Assembly (NCBI RefSeq): GCF_964355755.1
Contig: NC_092670.1
Coordinates: forward strand, 15,995,201-16,059,200
Direction: 5' to 3'
DNA from: Antedon mediterranea
Lineage: Eukaryota; Echinodermata; Crinoidea; Comatulida; Antedonidae
Length of the DNA stretch: 64,000 nucleotides
Position numbers and translations under genes: made by a program. Below the pieces are notes generated by a model. That model worked only from the letters and a program-made list of their open reading frames with translations, was not told the origin of the DNA and ran no database searches. Of the stretch, positions 34,507 through 46,875 are shown piece by piece. The first letter of the stretch is position 1, and each line of letters begins with the position of its first letter.

Positions 34507-37500
34507 ATGGATCCGTTACAACTTGTAGGTTCGGAACTGTCACCATACACAGGGAAAGTTCGAGCTTATTTACGGTATAAAGGTATTCAGTTCGACCCTG
34601 TTCAGTCGTCACATGAGGTATGAAATCAGCTAGGCCTAGCTCATACGGCTAGGCTACTATTAACTACTAATAAAAGGCTATCTAGGCCTAGCTAGCCTAG
34701 GACTAGACCGGCCCTCTAGGCCACGTGACCACATCGGCCTAGTTAGTAGGCTAGATAGAAGAGGGCCCATAAAGAATCCGGGACGATTCGGCCCACATTT
34801 GGTGGGACGATTCAGCCCACTTTTGGGCCAAACGTCTCACTTTAATTCAAACCAATGGTTAGTGTTTGAACTTCCTTTTTATAACGTATTTTATTTATAT
34901 TGCCAATGTTGATATAGGCCTAGCCTAGGCCTAAAATATAAAATAAATGACTAAAAAAATTTAATTTTTAATGAACAATTATTTCATTCGTTTTTTTTTC
35001 ATTTTCATTCATATTGTTTTGTAAACAGATCCATGAAAACATTCTGAAACCAAATGTGGGATGGAAAGTAGTCCCTGTGATTATCACACCAGATGGAAAA
35101 TATGTACAAGATTCGACAGAAATCATTCACTATCTTGAGAAGCTCCACCCACTTCCATCAATCTATCCACAAACACCATGCCAACGGATCGTGTCAATGT
35201 TACTTGAACTTTATGCAGACGAGTGGCTTGTTCTTCCAATAATGCATTACAGGTATTAAAAGTAAAAATTGTCATCATCCACAGTGCTATTGCACTTGTT
35301 TTGAATAAGCACTCACAAAATGAACTTTGTATTTCAGGTGGTCTTTCAAAGAAAATCTGCCTTTTATTAATCAGGAGTTTGGAAGTACTGTTTTACCTAA
35401 AGAGACGGCATCCGTGCAGAGGGAAAGAGCAAAGATGGCAATGGCATACTTCTCCAGTATGCTTCCTGTATTAGGTAAGAGAACAACATCATATGATCAT
35501 TGATTGCAGTGGTGCCCGTATCCAGGAGGGGTTGGGTGCAGACGCACCCCCCCCCCCCCCCCCAAGTCCCAAGAGGTCCACTATTTCCTCGGTTGGTAAT
35601 TTTTCTTGTCTTGTTTAACTAAAGACAATATCATTATATATATACAAAATTTACATTATCAATGGTATACAAACAAAAATATGTTAACTAGCCCAAGCCA
35701 CAACAAAGAGTCTTAAATCCGTCTTTAGAACGTCAAATAACGCAAATTTTGTCTGGGCTTTCGGCCCCTGGACCCTGACCGGGGGACCTTGGCGGCCCCC
35801 TGGTCCCCAGCCATTGTTGCTCGCTTCCCTCGCACCCCCCATTATAAATACTGCATACGGGCCTGGTTCCAGTATTTTGAAATGGGGCCCCAGGGAGTAA
35901 AAGTAGAGCAATGAAGTGCTTAACTTAATTTGATGTCCTATCTTTTACATAACAATTTGTGAAATTTAGGGGGTTGGGGTTGAATTTTCCCCCGATTCAT
36001 TTTCTGCAAATTTCTGAAGAAGTCAACTTCACTAGACATAACATTTCAAAAGATAATCATCAATTGTACTAATAGATAATCATCAATTGTACTAATTGCC
36101 AGTATTCTTTGCTTTACAGGTATCAATAAAGAATCAATACCAGAAATTGAGAGAGGATACTTAGAGTTATTGGACAATCTAAGCAAGCATTTTGAGGTGT
36201 ATCCATTCCTTCTTGGATTCAAACCTTGCATTGCTGACTTTGCAATGCATGGTATGCTGTATGCCCATCTCTACAGAGATCCATACCCAGGTACATAGGT
36301 ACAAATCAAGGTGTAGCCAGAGGTTAAAAACAGACAGGGCAAACATGCTTTAAATATAATTAAAATATGAGATGTGCTGGGGGATTGGGGGGGGGGGGGG
36401 CTGGGTGGTGAAAACTGAAAATTTCAGACGAGATGAGTGCCTTGTCTGCATCATGCTGACTCTTATGCTGGCTATGGCCCTGCAGTTTATTTATTTTACT
36501 CACTACTCTCCTGGTATCGTATGATAAATACCCTCCGAAACCAACCACAGCATTGTTACATCAGATCTTGACACTGATTATTGATACCCCTTTTTGTTTT
36601 GGTTTCTGTAGCTTTTAAGTTTCATGAATCAGTTTTCTTTAGCCTATAGATAACCATCATAAGTTTTATTACAATGTATGTTTTGTTTACCAATTATTTA
36701 ACCGGTAGCTGGTAAGGTGTTTCTCATGTCGTACAAAAATATATTTTTGAACAGGGTATATTATGAAACAGAGGGCGCCTCTTGTTTGTGCTTGGATCGA
36801 AAAGATGAACCAATTTACGAAGGATAGGTTAATGTACACACACTCAATCAAAGATGGCAAAATTACTCTGGACCAACTGAACCGGAATCAACAAGACTTT
36901 CTTCCTGATGACCAAATTCCACAAACTCTTTTCCCTATTCTGGAAACAATCTTTCAAAACCAAGCGCCAGAAATTCTGGATAATTGCAACATTCTGAGGA
37001 TTTATTTGAAGGTAATAGGAGGATTCAAGTGTATGGATAAAGCTTTCAAAATGTAAATACTCCATATTAAATACAGTAGTTCTTTTTTATGTATGAAGAC
37101 CACTGTATTTTAAATATATGGTATATGCAAAAGGTTCGCTTAATAGAGGTGTCTCCAGAAAATAGGGTCGGCCGTAGTGTTAAAACATATAGTTCACCTG
37201 GTATGGCCCATTGGAAAATGTCCCTTAATAGGTGTTCCCCCTAATGAGGAGTTTTAGTATTTTCAATGTCTGTTTTGTTAAATTAGATTTAAAACTGACA
37301 GAAAAATATTTTTATATTAATATCTTTTTTCTTTCAGGACCATCCTGATGCAAAGAGGCTCCCTCGAATTCTTGGAACGCATAGATTTAAAATTGGACAA
37401 ACCATCAGTACACGAGGAAGCATGACCTATCCAATATGGATGTTGCAATCAATTAGTGATTACTACTACAGTTTGCCTGGAAAGATGAGTCTAACTGTTG

Positions 37501-37625
37501 ATAAATTCCTAGAAAAGTTTGAGGGTGCTAAAGAGTTTGTTGGTGTTGATCTTGATACATGTAGAGTGCAGAGAATTAATAACTATGTATGTCCTGAACA
37601 AATAAGAAAACAATCTAAACTTTAG
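34507..37625 (+). CDS. Glutathione S-transferase-fold protein, long form
   Basis: Six exons join in phase: 34507-34617, 35029-35252, 35338-35474, 36120-36290, 36755-37011 and 37338-37625, giving 395 aa. The N-terminal 75 residues form a thioredoxin-like GST_N domain: MDPLQLVGSELSPYTGKVRA, cis-Pro motif VVPVI, and DSTEIIHYLE at the usual glutathione-binding position. An all-helical GST_C-like part follows (KPCIADFAMHG is the N-capping-box region). A C-terminal extension of about 130 residues makes it much longer than a typical 200-240 aa cytosolic GST. SPYTGKVR lacks a CxxC, so a Ser/Tyr-type site is possible. No specific class is recognised and the substrate is unknown. It lies downstream of the Grx-DEP gene on the same strand. 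Confidence 0.75.
35500..35970. repeat. GC-rich repeat insertion in GST intron 3
   Basis: It holds a poly-C run (35549-35567), a GGGCCC-rich block and outer inverted words GGTGCCCGTATCCAG and CTGCATACGGGCC. The stretch at about 35920-35960 (AGTGCTTAACTTAATTTGAT and GTCCTATCTTTTACAT) is repeated in inverted orientation at about 59990-60040. This suggests a decayed transposable element. Confidence 0.5.
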
Positions 37626-38080
37626 CAATGCAAATAACTAAAATTACAGTCAAATTTCTGAAAATAATGAATGATTAATTGGCGTTTCCATGCTATCACA
37701 TAGAGGCGAATACAGTAGTACTGTACATTAAATAAATTCAGATCTTTATATGATATGTGTCTTATAGATTACCAGATAGCTAATATATTTTATCAATGCA
37801 AGATAGACATATAATTTTATACAGTAGGGACTGTAATATTGAATATTAATTTTATGAAAGAAGTAAAGTAATCTCTTTATTAATTTGGCACTGTATGGAG
37901 GGCCCAGATTAAATTGAACTGTAAATTTTTATTTAGACATTTAAAAGACAATATTTTGATAAGCAATAAAATAATTGGTACGATTTACAAAATAACCTCT
38001 GTGTTTATGTTTTATCAGGGAAGAGTTAAAAATTTAACTTTTCCGTGGTTTTATGATGTCTTCAAAAATTGATATCAATT
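37626..38080. other. 3' region of the GST-fold gene
   Basis: It is AT-rich with an AATAAA-like word (GCAATAAAATAATTG near 37967) suitable for polyadenylation. No coding signal. Confidence 0.4.
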
Positions 38081-40797
38081 CAATTCAATTCATCGACATT
38101 TTTATTCCATAATCAAAATAAAAACATATACAAATACAATACAAATAATAAGATAATGGAATGGGATACAAAATAAGCACAAGTGCTTTAAGCATGTAAC
38201 CCTAACAAAAAGATCAAACAATTAGTACAAACAAAAAGAACAAACCAAAATAACATAATGTGATTTACTTAACTTAAATATTTCTATTGTTATAATATTG
38301 CTTTAATCTCTGTTTAAACAAACTTAAAGTGGGGGATTGTTTTATATAGTCTGTTAAATTGTTCCAAATATGTGTTCCTTGGTAGGAAATACATTGCTGT
38401 CCGACTTTGGTGCGTTTTAGTTGTGGACAGTAGTTTGACCTGTTTCTAGTTGAGTAATTATGGAATGAGGCAGATGTACTAAATAAGTTATTAAATGATT
38501 CAGGTAATAGATTATGTTTATATTGATACATAAATATAGCAGTGTGTTTCGTATAAAGGTCAAAAATATTTAATGTTTGGGTTGAAATAAAAAGTGGATG
38601 AGAAGGATGCATAAAATGAACATGACAAATATTTCTAAGTGCTTTTTTCTGGAGAATATGTATACGGTTTAAGTTTGTAGCAGAAGTAGCACCCCATACT
38701 GTGATAGCATACGTTATTCTAGGTAATATAAGTGCATTGTATACCGTTAACAAGATTTTACTTGATAACATAGACTTCACTTTGTTTAAGACACCAATTA
38801 TTCTAGAAATACTGTTTGCTACCTCATTTACATGAAAATTAAACGATAAAGTTTCATCCAGAAATAAGCCTAGAAATTTAACTTCAGTAGCTTTTACTAT
38901 ACATTCATTTCCCATCCTCAATTCTAGTGAGGTAGTGTCAGCTGACTTATTTCTAGCCTTAAATATAACATATTTTGATTTGTTTACATTTAGCGTTAAT
39001 TTGTTAGCAATAAACCAGTCCGAAAGTATAGATAACTCCTGGTTCATTGTATCAAAAGCTTGAGTAATATCATTGTGACTATAAAACACATTTGTGTCAT
39101 CTGCATACATAATCATGTCTACATGGTTACATGCTAGACTAATATCATTAATGAATATAAGAAATAATAATGGACCCAATATGGATCCCTGAGGAACTCC
39201 AGTGTTTACTGTCATTTTACTAGATGCAGTATTAACAATAAATGTGTATTGTAGTCTTTTTTTAAGATAGTTTGAGAACCAGTTTAGCGGAACTCCTCTT
39301 ATACCATAAAATCTTAACTTATCTAATAATATATCATGATCGATTGTATCAAACGCTTTTGATAAATCAAGGAAAACTCCTAGTGTGAACTCTTTATTCT
39401 CAATAGCGTTTGTGATTTTTTCAATCGATTGTATTAAAGCATGCCTAGTTGAATGGTGTTGTCTAAATCCATACTGTGTTTTACTCAGTACGTTATATTT
39501 TGAGAGGTAACAAATCGTTTGATCATACACAATCCTCTCAAATATTTTGGAAAAAAAGGGTAAAATGGAAATAGGCCGATAATTATTTATATCGGAGATG
39601 TCACCATTCTTAAATACCGGGATAACTTTAGCAATTTTTATATCAGCCGGGACACAGCCCGATGATAATGACGTATTAATAATATGCAATAAAGGTTTTA
39701 AAATAAACGGGGAAGCAGATTTTATGAGTTGGGCACTTATACCATCATGGCCAGGAGAAGTATTCTTTGTGTTTTTAATATAGTGGTTAAGTTCATGTTC
39801 AGTAACAGGCTTAAAAAACATTGAAGAGGTAAAATTTCCCTTTAAGAAAGTTCTGTGGGTGATTTCTTCATTTTGAGATTCATGCCTAAATTTATTATTT
39901 AGTTTTTCTCCAATATTAATAAAAAAAGAGTTGAATGCATCAGCTTTCTCATCATTATCAGAGAAAGTCTCAGTACCCAATTTTATTTTTGTAGGCAAAT
40001 TGGTAGTCTTTTTCCTACCCATTATATCATTTAGGATTGTCCACGTTTTTTTAATATCTTGTTTATTTCGTTCAAACTGGACCATATAATATTCTTTTTT
40101 CCGATTTCTAATAGTAGTGGTTAACTTGTTTCTAAAATGTATGTACGTACTTTTATTAGTAGTGGTGTTATTTTGTTTGTACTTTTTATATAATTTATGT
40201 TTTTGAGAGATAGCTCTGGCAATTTCAGCTGTGATCCAAGGAGATTTTAACTTGTTCGCCTTATTTCTAATTCGTTTTAAAGGGAAACAATTATCAATTG
40301 TTTTATTTAAAGTGTTTGTAAAATTTTGATAAGCAACATTCGCATTATTTGAGAATAGCACATCATTCCACTGATTACTTTGTAATTCTTGCAAAAAATA
40401 CTCCGTTTGTTGAGGAGAGTATTGTCGTTTATATACAAATCGAGGATATTGCTTATTATGTTTTTCCAAAGTATCTACACAAAATATTGGGAAGTGATCA
40501 GAAATATCAGTAATAAGTATTCCACTTTTAAGGGACGTAGTAAAAGAATCGATGTTGCAATAAATGTTATCAATTATTGAAGCACAATTATCGGATATTC
40601 TAGTAGGACTTTTTATGATTGGCTGAAATGACTGAGAAAATATTGTGTCTAAGTGTGATTGGATAGTGTTGTCGGTAGATTGTTGGAGTAAGTTTATGTT
40701 ATAGTCTCCCACAAGGTAAGCTTTCTTTTTTTCTAGATTAATCATTTGCATTACACATGTTAATTCATCATCAAACTTTTGCAAGGAACGTGAGGGT
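38081..40797 (-). mobile_element. 5'-truncated LINE with uninterrupted ORF2 (CR1/Jockey type)
   Basis: A single open frame of at least 836 codons runs on the minus strand to a stop at 38274-38276. It continues open a few codons beyond 40784, because the nominal first codon there is TTG. The order is: C-terminal half of an apurinic-type endonuclease (GDYNINLL, SDHFPIF), then reverse transcriptase (YRPISILPFFSKIFERIV, TQYGFRQHHSTRHAL, LDLSKAFDTIDHD, GVPQGSILGPLLFL, catalytic YADDT) and a C-terminal region. The 3' end has AATAAAAATGTCGATG and an ATTGA-repeat tail (about 38081-38096). The absence of any stop or frameshift implies a recent insertion. The catalytic endonuclease N-terminus is missing. 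The 5' break lies near 40797, about 180 bp from the SLC35A1 start. Confidence 0.9.
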
Positions 40798-40979
40798 GCC
40801 CCCTCTATAGTATAACTTGTTAGGTTGAAGAGTTTATTACACGTCGAATCGTGCGTGTGTGTACTTACTGTGGTGGTCGGTCACCGTAGATTCTTTGAAA
40901 GAGCTATCTTATTTTTGTACAATTTCTGGCATTTCATTATTTATTCTCTTATATAGTAACTTTAGAAACTGAAATCGAA

Positions 40980-43900
40980 ATGGCAGGTTAGTATAAACCT
41001 TATTGTATACTGTATTATAAATGACAAAAGTAAGAAAACTGATTTAAATTTAGGAGGGCTATGCTAGGCCGTGTAACTGTTTGTAGGTACGAGACTAGGC
41101 CTAGCTAGACTGCACTCTGCACTGACTGGATAAAAACGCCCACTTTTGACTAGAGCATTCATTTTGTCCCTTCAGGGCCGGGGCGATGACAGTTTTCTGT
41201 AGGCCCTGGTAGGCCTAAAGAGAGCTTCAAAGTTATGTCCTATCTTGGCTTAAACAAAGATGGAGTAAATTCTACTTCCAACCTTAGACTAATAGGTTAG
41301 TATGAGTATTACAAAGTAAGTTAGACTTAGAGGCCGCCTACTCTTCTTAAATTTATTTTTAAAACAAGTAAAGCCTGTTTTCCAGTCGATGTTGAGTTAA
41401 CCAGATTCAACGATTTTACAGAAAAAGAGGGTAAAAATCAATGTTAAATATGCAATTGTGAAGTTAAACCAAGTTCAACTTCAACATTACGATCGTTAAA
41501 ACTAAACAATCAAATTGTTCACAAATTACGTCGTAATTTCAGCCTAGCAAATATTATTGTTTTACCAAACTTACCCATCATAACACTAACAGTCCACCAT
41601 CTCCTCTTGTTTACAATTTGTTATTTTTATATTTAGATGATGTAACATTAGGGTTCAAACTGTACATTCTTATGGTGTTGACGGTCAATGCAACAGCCTA
41701 CATACTCTTAGTGCGATACACCAGATCACGTGACGGACCGATGTACTACTCAACCACAACTGTCATGATGACAGAGCTGTCGAAGCTCTTTCTTTCTTTA
41801 ATGATCCTGATCAAGGAACACGCTAGCATTCGTGGCATGATTGTTGATGTCTATCGTAATGTATTCTGTAAACCTTCCGACACTTTTAAGATGTGCATTC
41901 CATCAGTTATTTATGCCATTCAAAATAACTTAGCATTTTTTGCTCTTTCCAACTTGGATGCGGCCACATATCAGGTATGCTTGTAATTCACAATATTTTA
42001 TAATGTCCACATTAAAGCTCTGTCTACACTATCAAACTAGTTAGATGTGCCTAAATATGGTAGTGATATGCTTAAATATGGTAGTGATGTGACAGCATCA
42101 TGTCCATATATAGGCACATCACATTTTTTGTCACATAAAGTTTGATAGTGTAGACAGAGCTTAAAACTACCGTAGCTTTATTTCAAAGACGAAAATTGTT
42201 TGCTGTTTACTTTAATGTTGCATTTGCTATTACAATCACACATCATTTAATCATTTATCTGGTCCATAGAAAGTAATAACATAAATAAACTGTACTGACT
42301 AATTAAAATAAGACATGCTCTCATCTCAGGATGGTATTTATTCCACCGGGAGAGCATCTTTGACTTTGATATTATCGTTAAGATTCAAACATTTTCACAC
42401 TACACATCAGGTCTTACTCATATCCTGCAATGTATAATATACCTTATAAAATGTCCTTTCTCTTCCTTAGGTTACATACCAGCTAAAGATTCTAACCACT
42501 GCTATGTTTATGGTTTTAATGATCGGTAAATCAATTAGCCGTGTGCAGTGGGGGTCGCTGGTCTTGTTATTTTTCGGTATTGCGCTTGTTCAATTAGATT
42601 CAGCAAATGTCAAGCAAGGTTCACATTACAACTACACGTATGGACTGGTGGCTATCCTTGCGTCATGTCTATGCTCAGGTTTTGCAGGTAACAACACAAC
42701 TAAATTATAATAACCAACCTTCTCTAAAATGCAGTATACATTACCCACAATGCATATTTGGTTACAAATTACAGTATATTAATTTCAACAAATATAGCAT
42801 ATTTTGCTTATGTACCTAGCTAAATAACGTTGTTCCAATACACTTGAACTTAAAGATTACTTTAAAGGTGCGGGCAAACAATTTCTATTGATCATACATT
42901 CCAATAATTATCGATCTATAGTTTCCCCTATGTTTCATAATTTTTGGGATTTTATTTGTGTTACACAAGCTTGTTGAAAATAAGCACTTCAAATTACACA
43001 GTAAAATCTCTATTCTTTTGTACACAAATTTTGTAAATAGAGAGGCATTTTAAAAAGCTATGAAAACTAAACAGTGTGGTAAAAAATGTTATCAGATGAC
43101 TAAATATAGCTAATATAACTTGAATATTACATTTATAGTATTTTTATTCAACTTCAGATTTTTATTTTCATGCTATAGCAAAAATTATCCACCGCATATC
43201 CACCATCTTTTTTCACCTTGTAGGGAGTCACCAGACATGTTATTACATTAGGTTAACCACCTAACTACTAAACAAAGGTCTTCCTGGTTTTTATGGAAGA
43301 ATTTTGCCAAATTTTGTATTTGACGATATTAAGGGAAATTCATGTTTTTTCGTCTTGATTTCTGTAACAAATATTTGATTTATGTACAATTGACCAAAAT
43401 TTTTATTAAAATTTCATGCCTGTACCTGAGCTTTAAGGTAAAAATGAATTTGGGATCTTTTAGACCTCATGGAAGTTTGGTTTCAAATATAAGCAGACTG
43501 ACAACCCTTATTTTTTGTTATTTTTACAGGTGTATATTTTGAGAAGGTACTGAAAGGGTCTGATACCTCACTGTGGATACGTAATGTTCAGATGTACTTG
43601 TTTGGTATCGTAAGTGCTTTCGTAGGCGTCTTGACAAAAGATGGAGCCAACATTCTGGAAAATGGTTTTTTCTATGGGTATAATAATTATATTTACCTAA
43701 TTATAGGTAAGACATTATGTAGTTATTATAGGTAAGACATTATGTAGTTATTATAGGTAAGACATTATGTAGTTATTATAGGTAAGACATTATGTAGTTA
43801 TTATAGGTAAGACATTATGTAGTTATTATAGGTAAGACATTATGTAGTTATTATAGGTAAGACATTATGTAGTTATTATAGGTAAGACATTATGTAGTTA

Positions 43901-44986
43901 TTATAGGTAAGACATTATGTAGTTATTATAGGTAAGACATTATGTAGTTATTTGAATATTAATGATTACTTTTATTTCATAATTCATCCATAGTTCATGT
44001 AATAAAAAGTGGTAAAAAAACAGCTAGTATTATCTCATGCCATATTTCCTATATGGAAGAATACATACAAGTCTTGTTCTCATGACTAACAAATTTTAGT
44101 CAAACAGCGTCCACAAACGGCTCTCAGTGCAGCCAGAAGTATATATTTATGTAAATATATTTATAGCTAGGTTTTTATAACATGTAGGCTAGGCACAACA
44201 TAGCTAAAAAAGACACAATCATCTTAGCCTCTTCCTACCAGCTATCACTCCTTTCATGATAATATTCTAGCCTACTCACAATATTTACTCGATTTTTATA
44301 AAATACTGTCATACATTTGCTCATAATGTGGCATTTCTTGAATAGCTACTGGACTCCAAAACTAAACGCAAGGGTTCGAGGCTCACTCGCTCTATGGTTC
44401 TGGTGGTAGAACGAGTCTTCTCGGATAAAGACTATAAACCGTAGGTCCAGTGTACACATAGCTCATGCGCACTTTAAAGAACCTAGTACATCTTTCGAGA
44501 CGAGTAGGGGGTTACCCCGGTGTACTAGTCCACACAAACACAGCCACTGTCACACACAGCCACTGTGCAAATTGGGACTGGACCGTTTTAGAGGTGTTTA
44601 CCACCTGTTGGTCCAGGTCCTTCACTAACTGAGTTAGTGAGAAGTCGAATAAATAAATAAATAAAAAAAAAATAAATAAATACTTAGAATTCATAGAATA
44701 TCAAAACACTACTGTTTTTGTATAACAATGTCATTGTTTTATTACAGGTATGGCTAGTATAGGTGGATTGTATACATCAATTGTAGTCAAGTACACAGAT
44801 AACATCATCAAAGGGTTTTCAACTGCAGTGTCTATCGTAGCAGCGGTTGTTTGTTCTTACTTTTTGTTTGAAGCAATGTTTGGTCGATACTTTATAATGG
44901 GTTCTGGATTAGTCATGCTAGCCATTTACTTGTATAGTTTACCAAAACCTGCGCCACCGAAACCTGCCCAAGTTCAGACTGTTTAA
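40980..44986 (+). CDS. SLC35A1: CMP-sialic acid transporter (SLC35A1-like nucleotide-sugar transporter)
   Basis: This is a Golgi multi-pass antiporter that brings CMP-sialic acid into the lumen for sialyltransferases. Five coding exons join in phase: 40980-40986 (ATGGCAG only), 41637-41974, 42471-42687, 43530-43706 and 44748-44986, giving 325 aa (human 337). Conserved blocks are IQNNLAFFALSNLDAATYQ, TYQLKILTTA, SGFAGVYFEKVL, SDTSLWIRNVQMYL, GGLYTSIVVKYTDNI and a hydrophobic end with a proline-rich tail PKPAPPKPAQ. The closest match among A1/A2/A3 paralogues by eye is A1 (LKGSDTSLW, NGFFYGY). Exon 4 ends inside a ten-copy 25-bp repeat that contains its donor site. The LINE just upstream leaves about 180 bp of original 5' flank. 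Confidence 0.9.
42015..42162. mobile_element. Palindromic MITE, AAGCTCTGTCTACACT family, near full length
   Basis: It starts AAGCTCTGTCTACACTATCA and ends TGATAGTGTAGACAGAGCTT, preceded by TTA and followed by AAAA. It carries two ATATGGTAGTGATATGC-like units and GTCCATATATAGGCACATC. It lies in SLC35A1 intron 2. Confidence 0.9.
43698..43951 (+). repeat. Ten tandem 25-bp units each carrying a splice donor
   Basis: The unit contains TTATAGGTAAGACATTATG. The GT of GTAAGA falls at 43707, 43732, 43757 and so on every 25 bp to 43932, ten copies with essentially no divergence. The first copy is the real exon 4 donor of SLC35A1 (reading ATA-G, then GTAAGA). The array begins inside the exon's last bases and runs into intron 4. 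Confidence 0.95.
44368..44688 (+). mobile_element. tRNA-derived SINE, copy 2
   Basis: It begins in the B box (GGGTTCGAGGCTCACTCG), continues with the shared body GAGTCTTCTCGGATAAAGAC, AAACCGTAGGTCCAGTG and GAGTAGGGGGTTACCCCGGT, and ends in an AAATAAATAAATA tail (44647-44688). It matches the copy at 14121. It lies in SLC35A1 intron 4, 60 bp before exon 5. Confidence 0.85.
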
Positions 44987-45221
44987 ACTGTGCAAAATTT
45001 AAAAGTTTTGCATTCGCTCAGATATACTTTTTGTAACTGTACCTCATTTTAGGGTCAGTTGACTGAGGCGACCTATTTAGCCTGGGCACTGATTGGAGCA
45101 ATACCTGAATAAACTTTCACATACTGTAGTAGACTGATACATTTTCTCTTAACAAATTATATAGTTTTATAGTCTTTATCAAAAAACAACAATTCATCAT
45201 CACTGTTTGACTAAATATAGT

Positions 45222-45348
45222 CAGTGGTGCAACAGCTATGAGTGTTCAATGGCTAAACCCAGAAGTGGAGCAACTGAGCATAAGCAGCCCCAATGAAAAT
45301 GCCCAGCGTTAGAGGGCCCTTATAGAAGTCGTATGCATTATGCCACTG
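45222..45348. mobile_element. hAT-type MITE with 8-bp target duplication
   Basis: The ends CAGTGGTGCAAC and GCATTATGCCACTG are inverted, and both flanks read AATATAGT (45214-45221 and 45349-45356). The 8-bp duplication and CAGTG-type ends are the hallmarks of hAT-derived elements. It is non-coding, 127 bp. Confidence 0.88.
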
Positions 45349-46735
45349 AATATAGTCATACTACTTTGTACGTGTAGTCTATTATTAATAATTATGCTTA
45401 TTGTACATTTAGGCAGCTGAAAAATAATAATACAGTATTATTTATCACACTTCATGCTGTACATGCAGTGGTGAGATTCAAAAATACATTCCCACATACA
45501 ATTTATGCATTTTCTTATCCACCGTATTTCTTAGAATTTAGTATTAAATAAACTTGCCTAGTAAAATACATAAAATTAACTTTTAATAATGAAGGGAAAA
45601 AAAAAATTAGGACATAACTATTTAATAATTGACATTTTCTCTATTATGATTTTATATTTCATTATTTTGTTTTTATGTATTGTATTCTCTATTGTATTGT
45701 AGTAAAGTAATAATGATATAGTAAATGAAGATATTAAATACAATCATAATAATATCATTAAATGATGTCATAGCTATTTAGATTTGTTCTAATGTTTTAT
45801 ATTGATACGATACAGTACATAGTATTATGGTGTTGAGGGAAATTTTTATTAAATATTTTCTTTTTAAATGTGAAATATTTTTCCTTGACATTGAGAGAAT
45901 TGATTTTAATGGTAAATGTTTATGAAACCATCAAACCTTGAAACATCATTTTTTCATAAATGTGTAATTATAAAGGAAAGGCAGGAGTATAGTAGTTTAA
46001 ACAATTATAAATTTCTCTTCTCACATTATTTGATTTATTAATTATACTATTTTGAATATTTAATTATTAGTTATTATTGTTTAATTAAACATCTATATTC
46101 TAATGTGTATATTGGTTGGTATTTCAAAGGTTTTTTTTAACAATTTAGTTTTGTAGCAAAAAAAGCAACAAAAAAAAGTTTTAATATTAGAAAATACTGA
46201 TTACCTTGCATTTTATGTATTTTTTAAATATGGGCCAATTAGCTGGTATACTGCTTATTATAATAATTTATGTTTAGTGAATTGACTTGTGTTGTAGCAT
46301 TACTGATATGATTTAAAATCATTTTTGAATTAGTTAATACCAGTACATATATTTTAGTGAAAACATTTTGAGATCATTTCTGGATTTTTTTAAACTGCAG
46401 TACATGACGTGTACATTTTGTGCACTCTCTGTTATCAATCAAGAATATTTTTATTTTACCTTGTTTCACTGTAAATGTTCTTGAAGCAGTTATACAATTG
46501 TTACTTAATACTGAAATAAACACTGTTTACAGAAAAAGCTTGCTAAATTATAAACAGGTTCAAGCACAAACAAAATATAGTTACTGCAGTAACATAATCC
46601 ATGGAGCTATAAATTAGATATAGCTCCATGAATAATCCATGTCATGGTCCCATGTGTAGTTCACAATGTACTTTACTTTATATATTTTTCAGTAACTATA
46701 ACCAGTAGTTGGTTTAGTGAAGGTGTGCTCACCTA

Positions 46736-46875
46736 AAGCTCTGTCTACACCTTTATCAAACTTTATGTGACAAAAAAATGAGATGTGCCCATATATGGAT
46801 ACGATGACATTATATCGCTACCATATTTGGGCACCTCTTCTTTGTCAAACTAGTTTGATAGTCTAGACAGAGCTT
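46736..46875. mobile_element. Palindromic MITE, AAGCTCTGTCTACACT family
   Basis: It starts AAGCTCTGTCTACACCTTTA after TA and ends TGATAGTCTAGACAGAGCTT. The interior has ATGAGATGTGCCCATATATG and ATCGCTACCATATTTGGGC. Confidence 0.85.

Noticed and set aside
43698-43951. CRISPR-like regular array
   Set aside because: The 25-bp units are contiguous with no spacers, and the locus is a eukaryotic intron; it is a tandem repeat.
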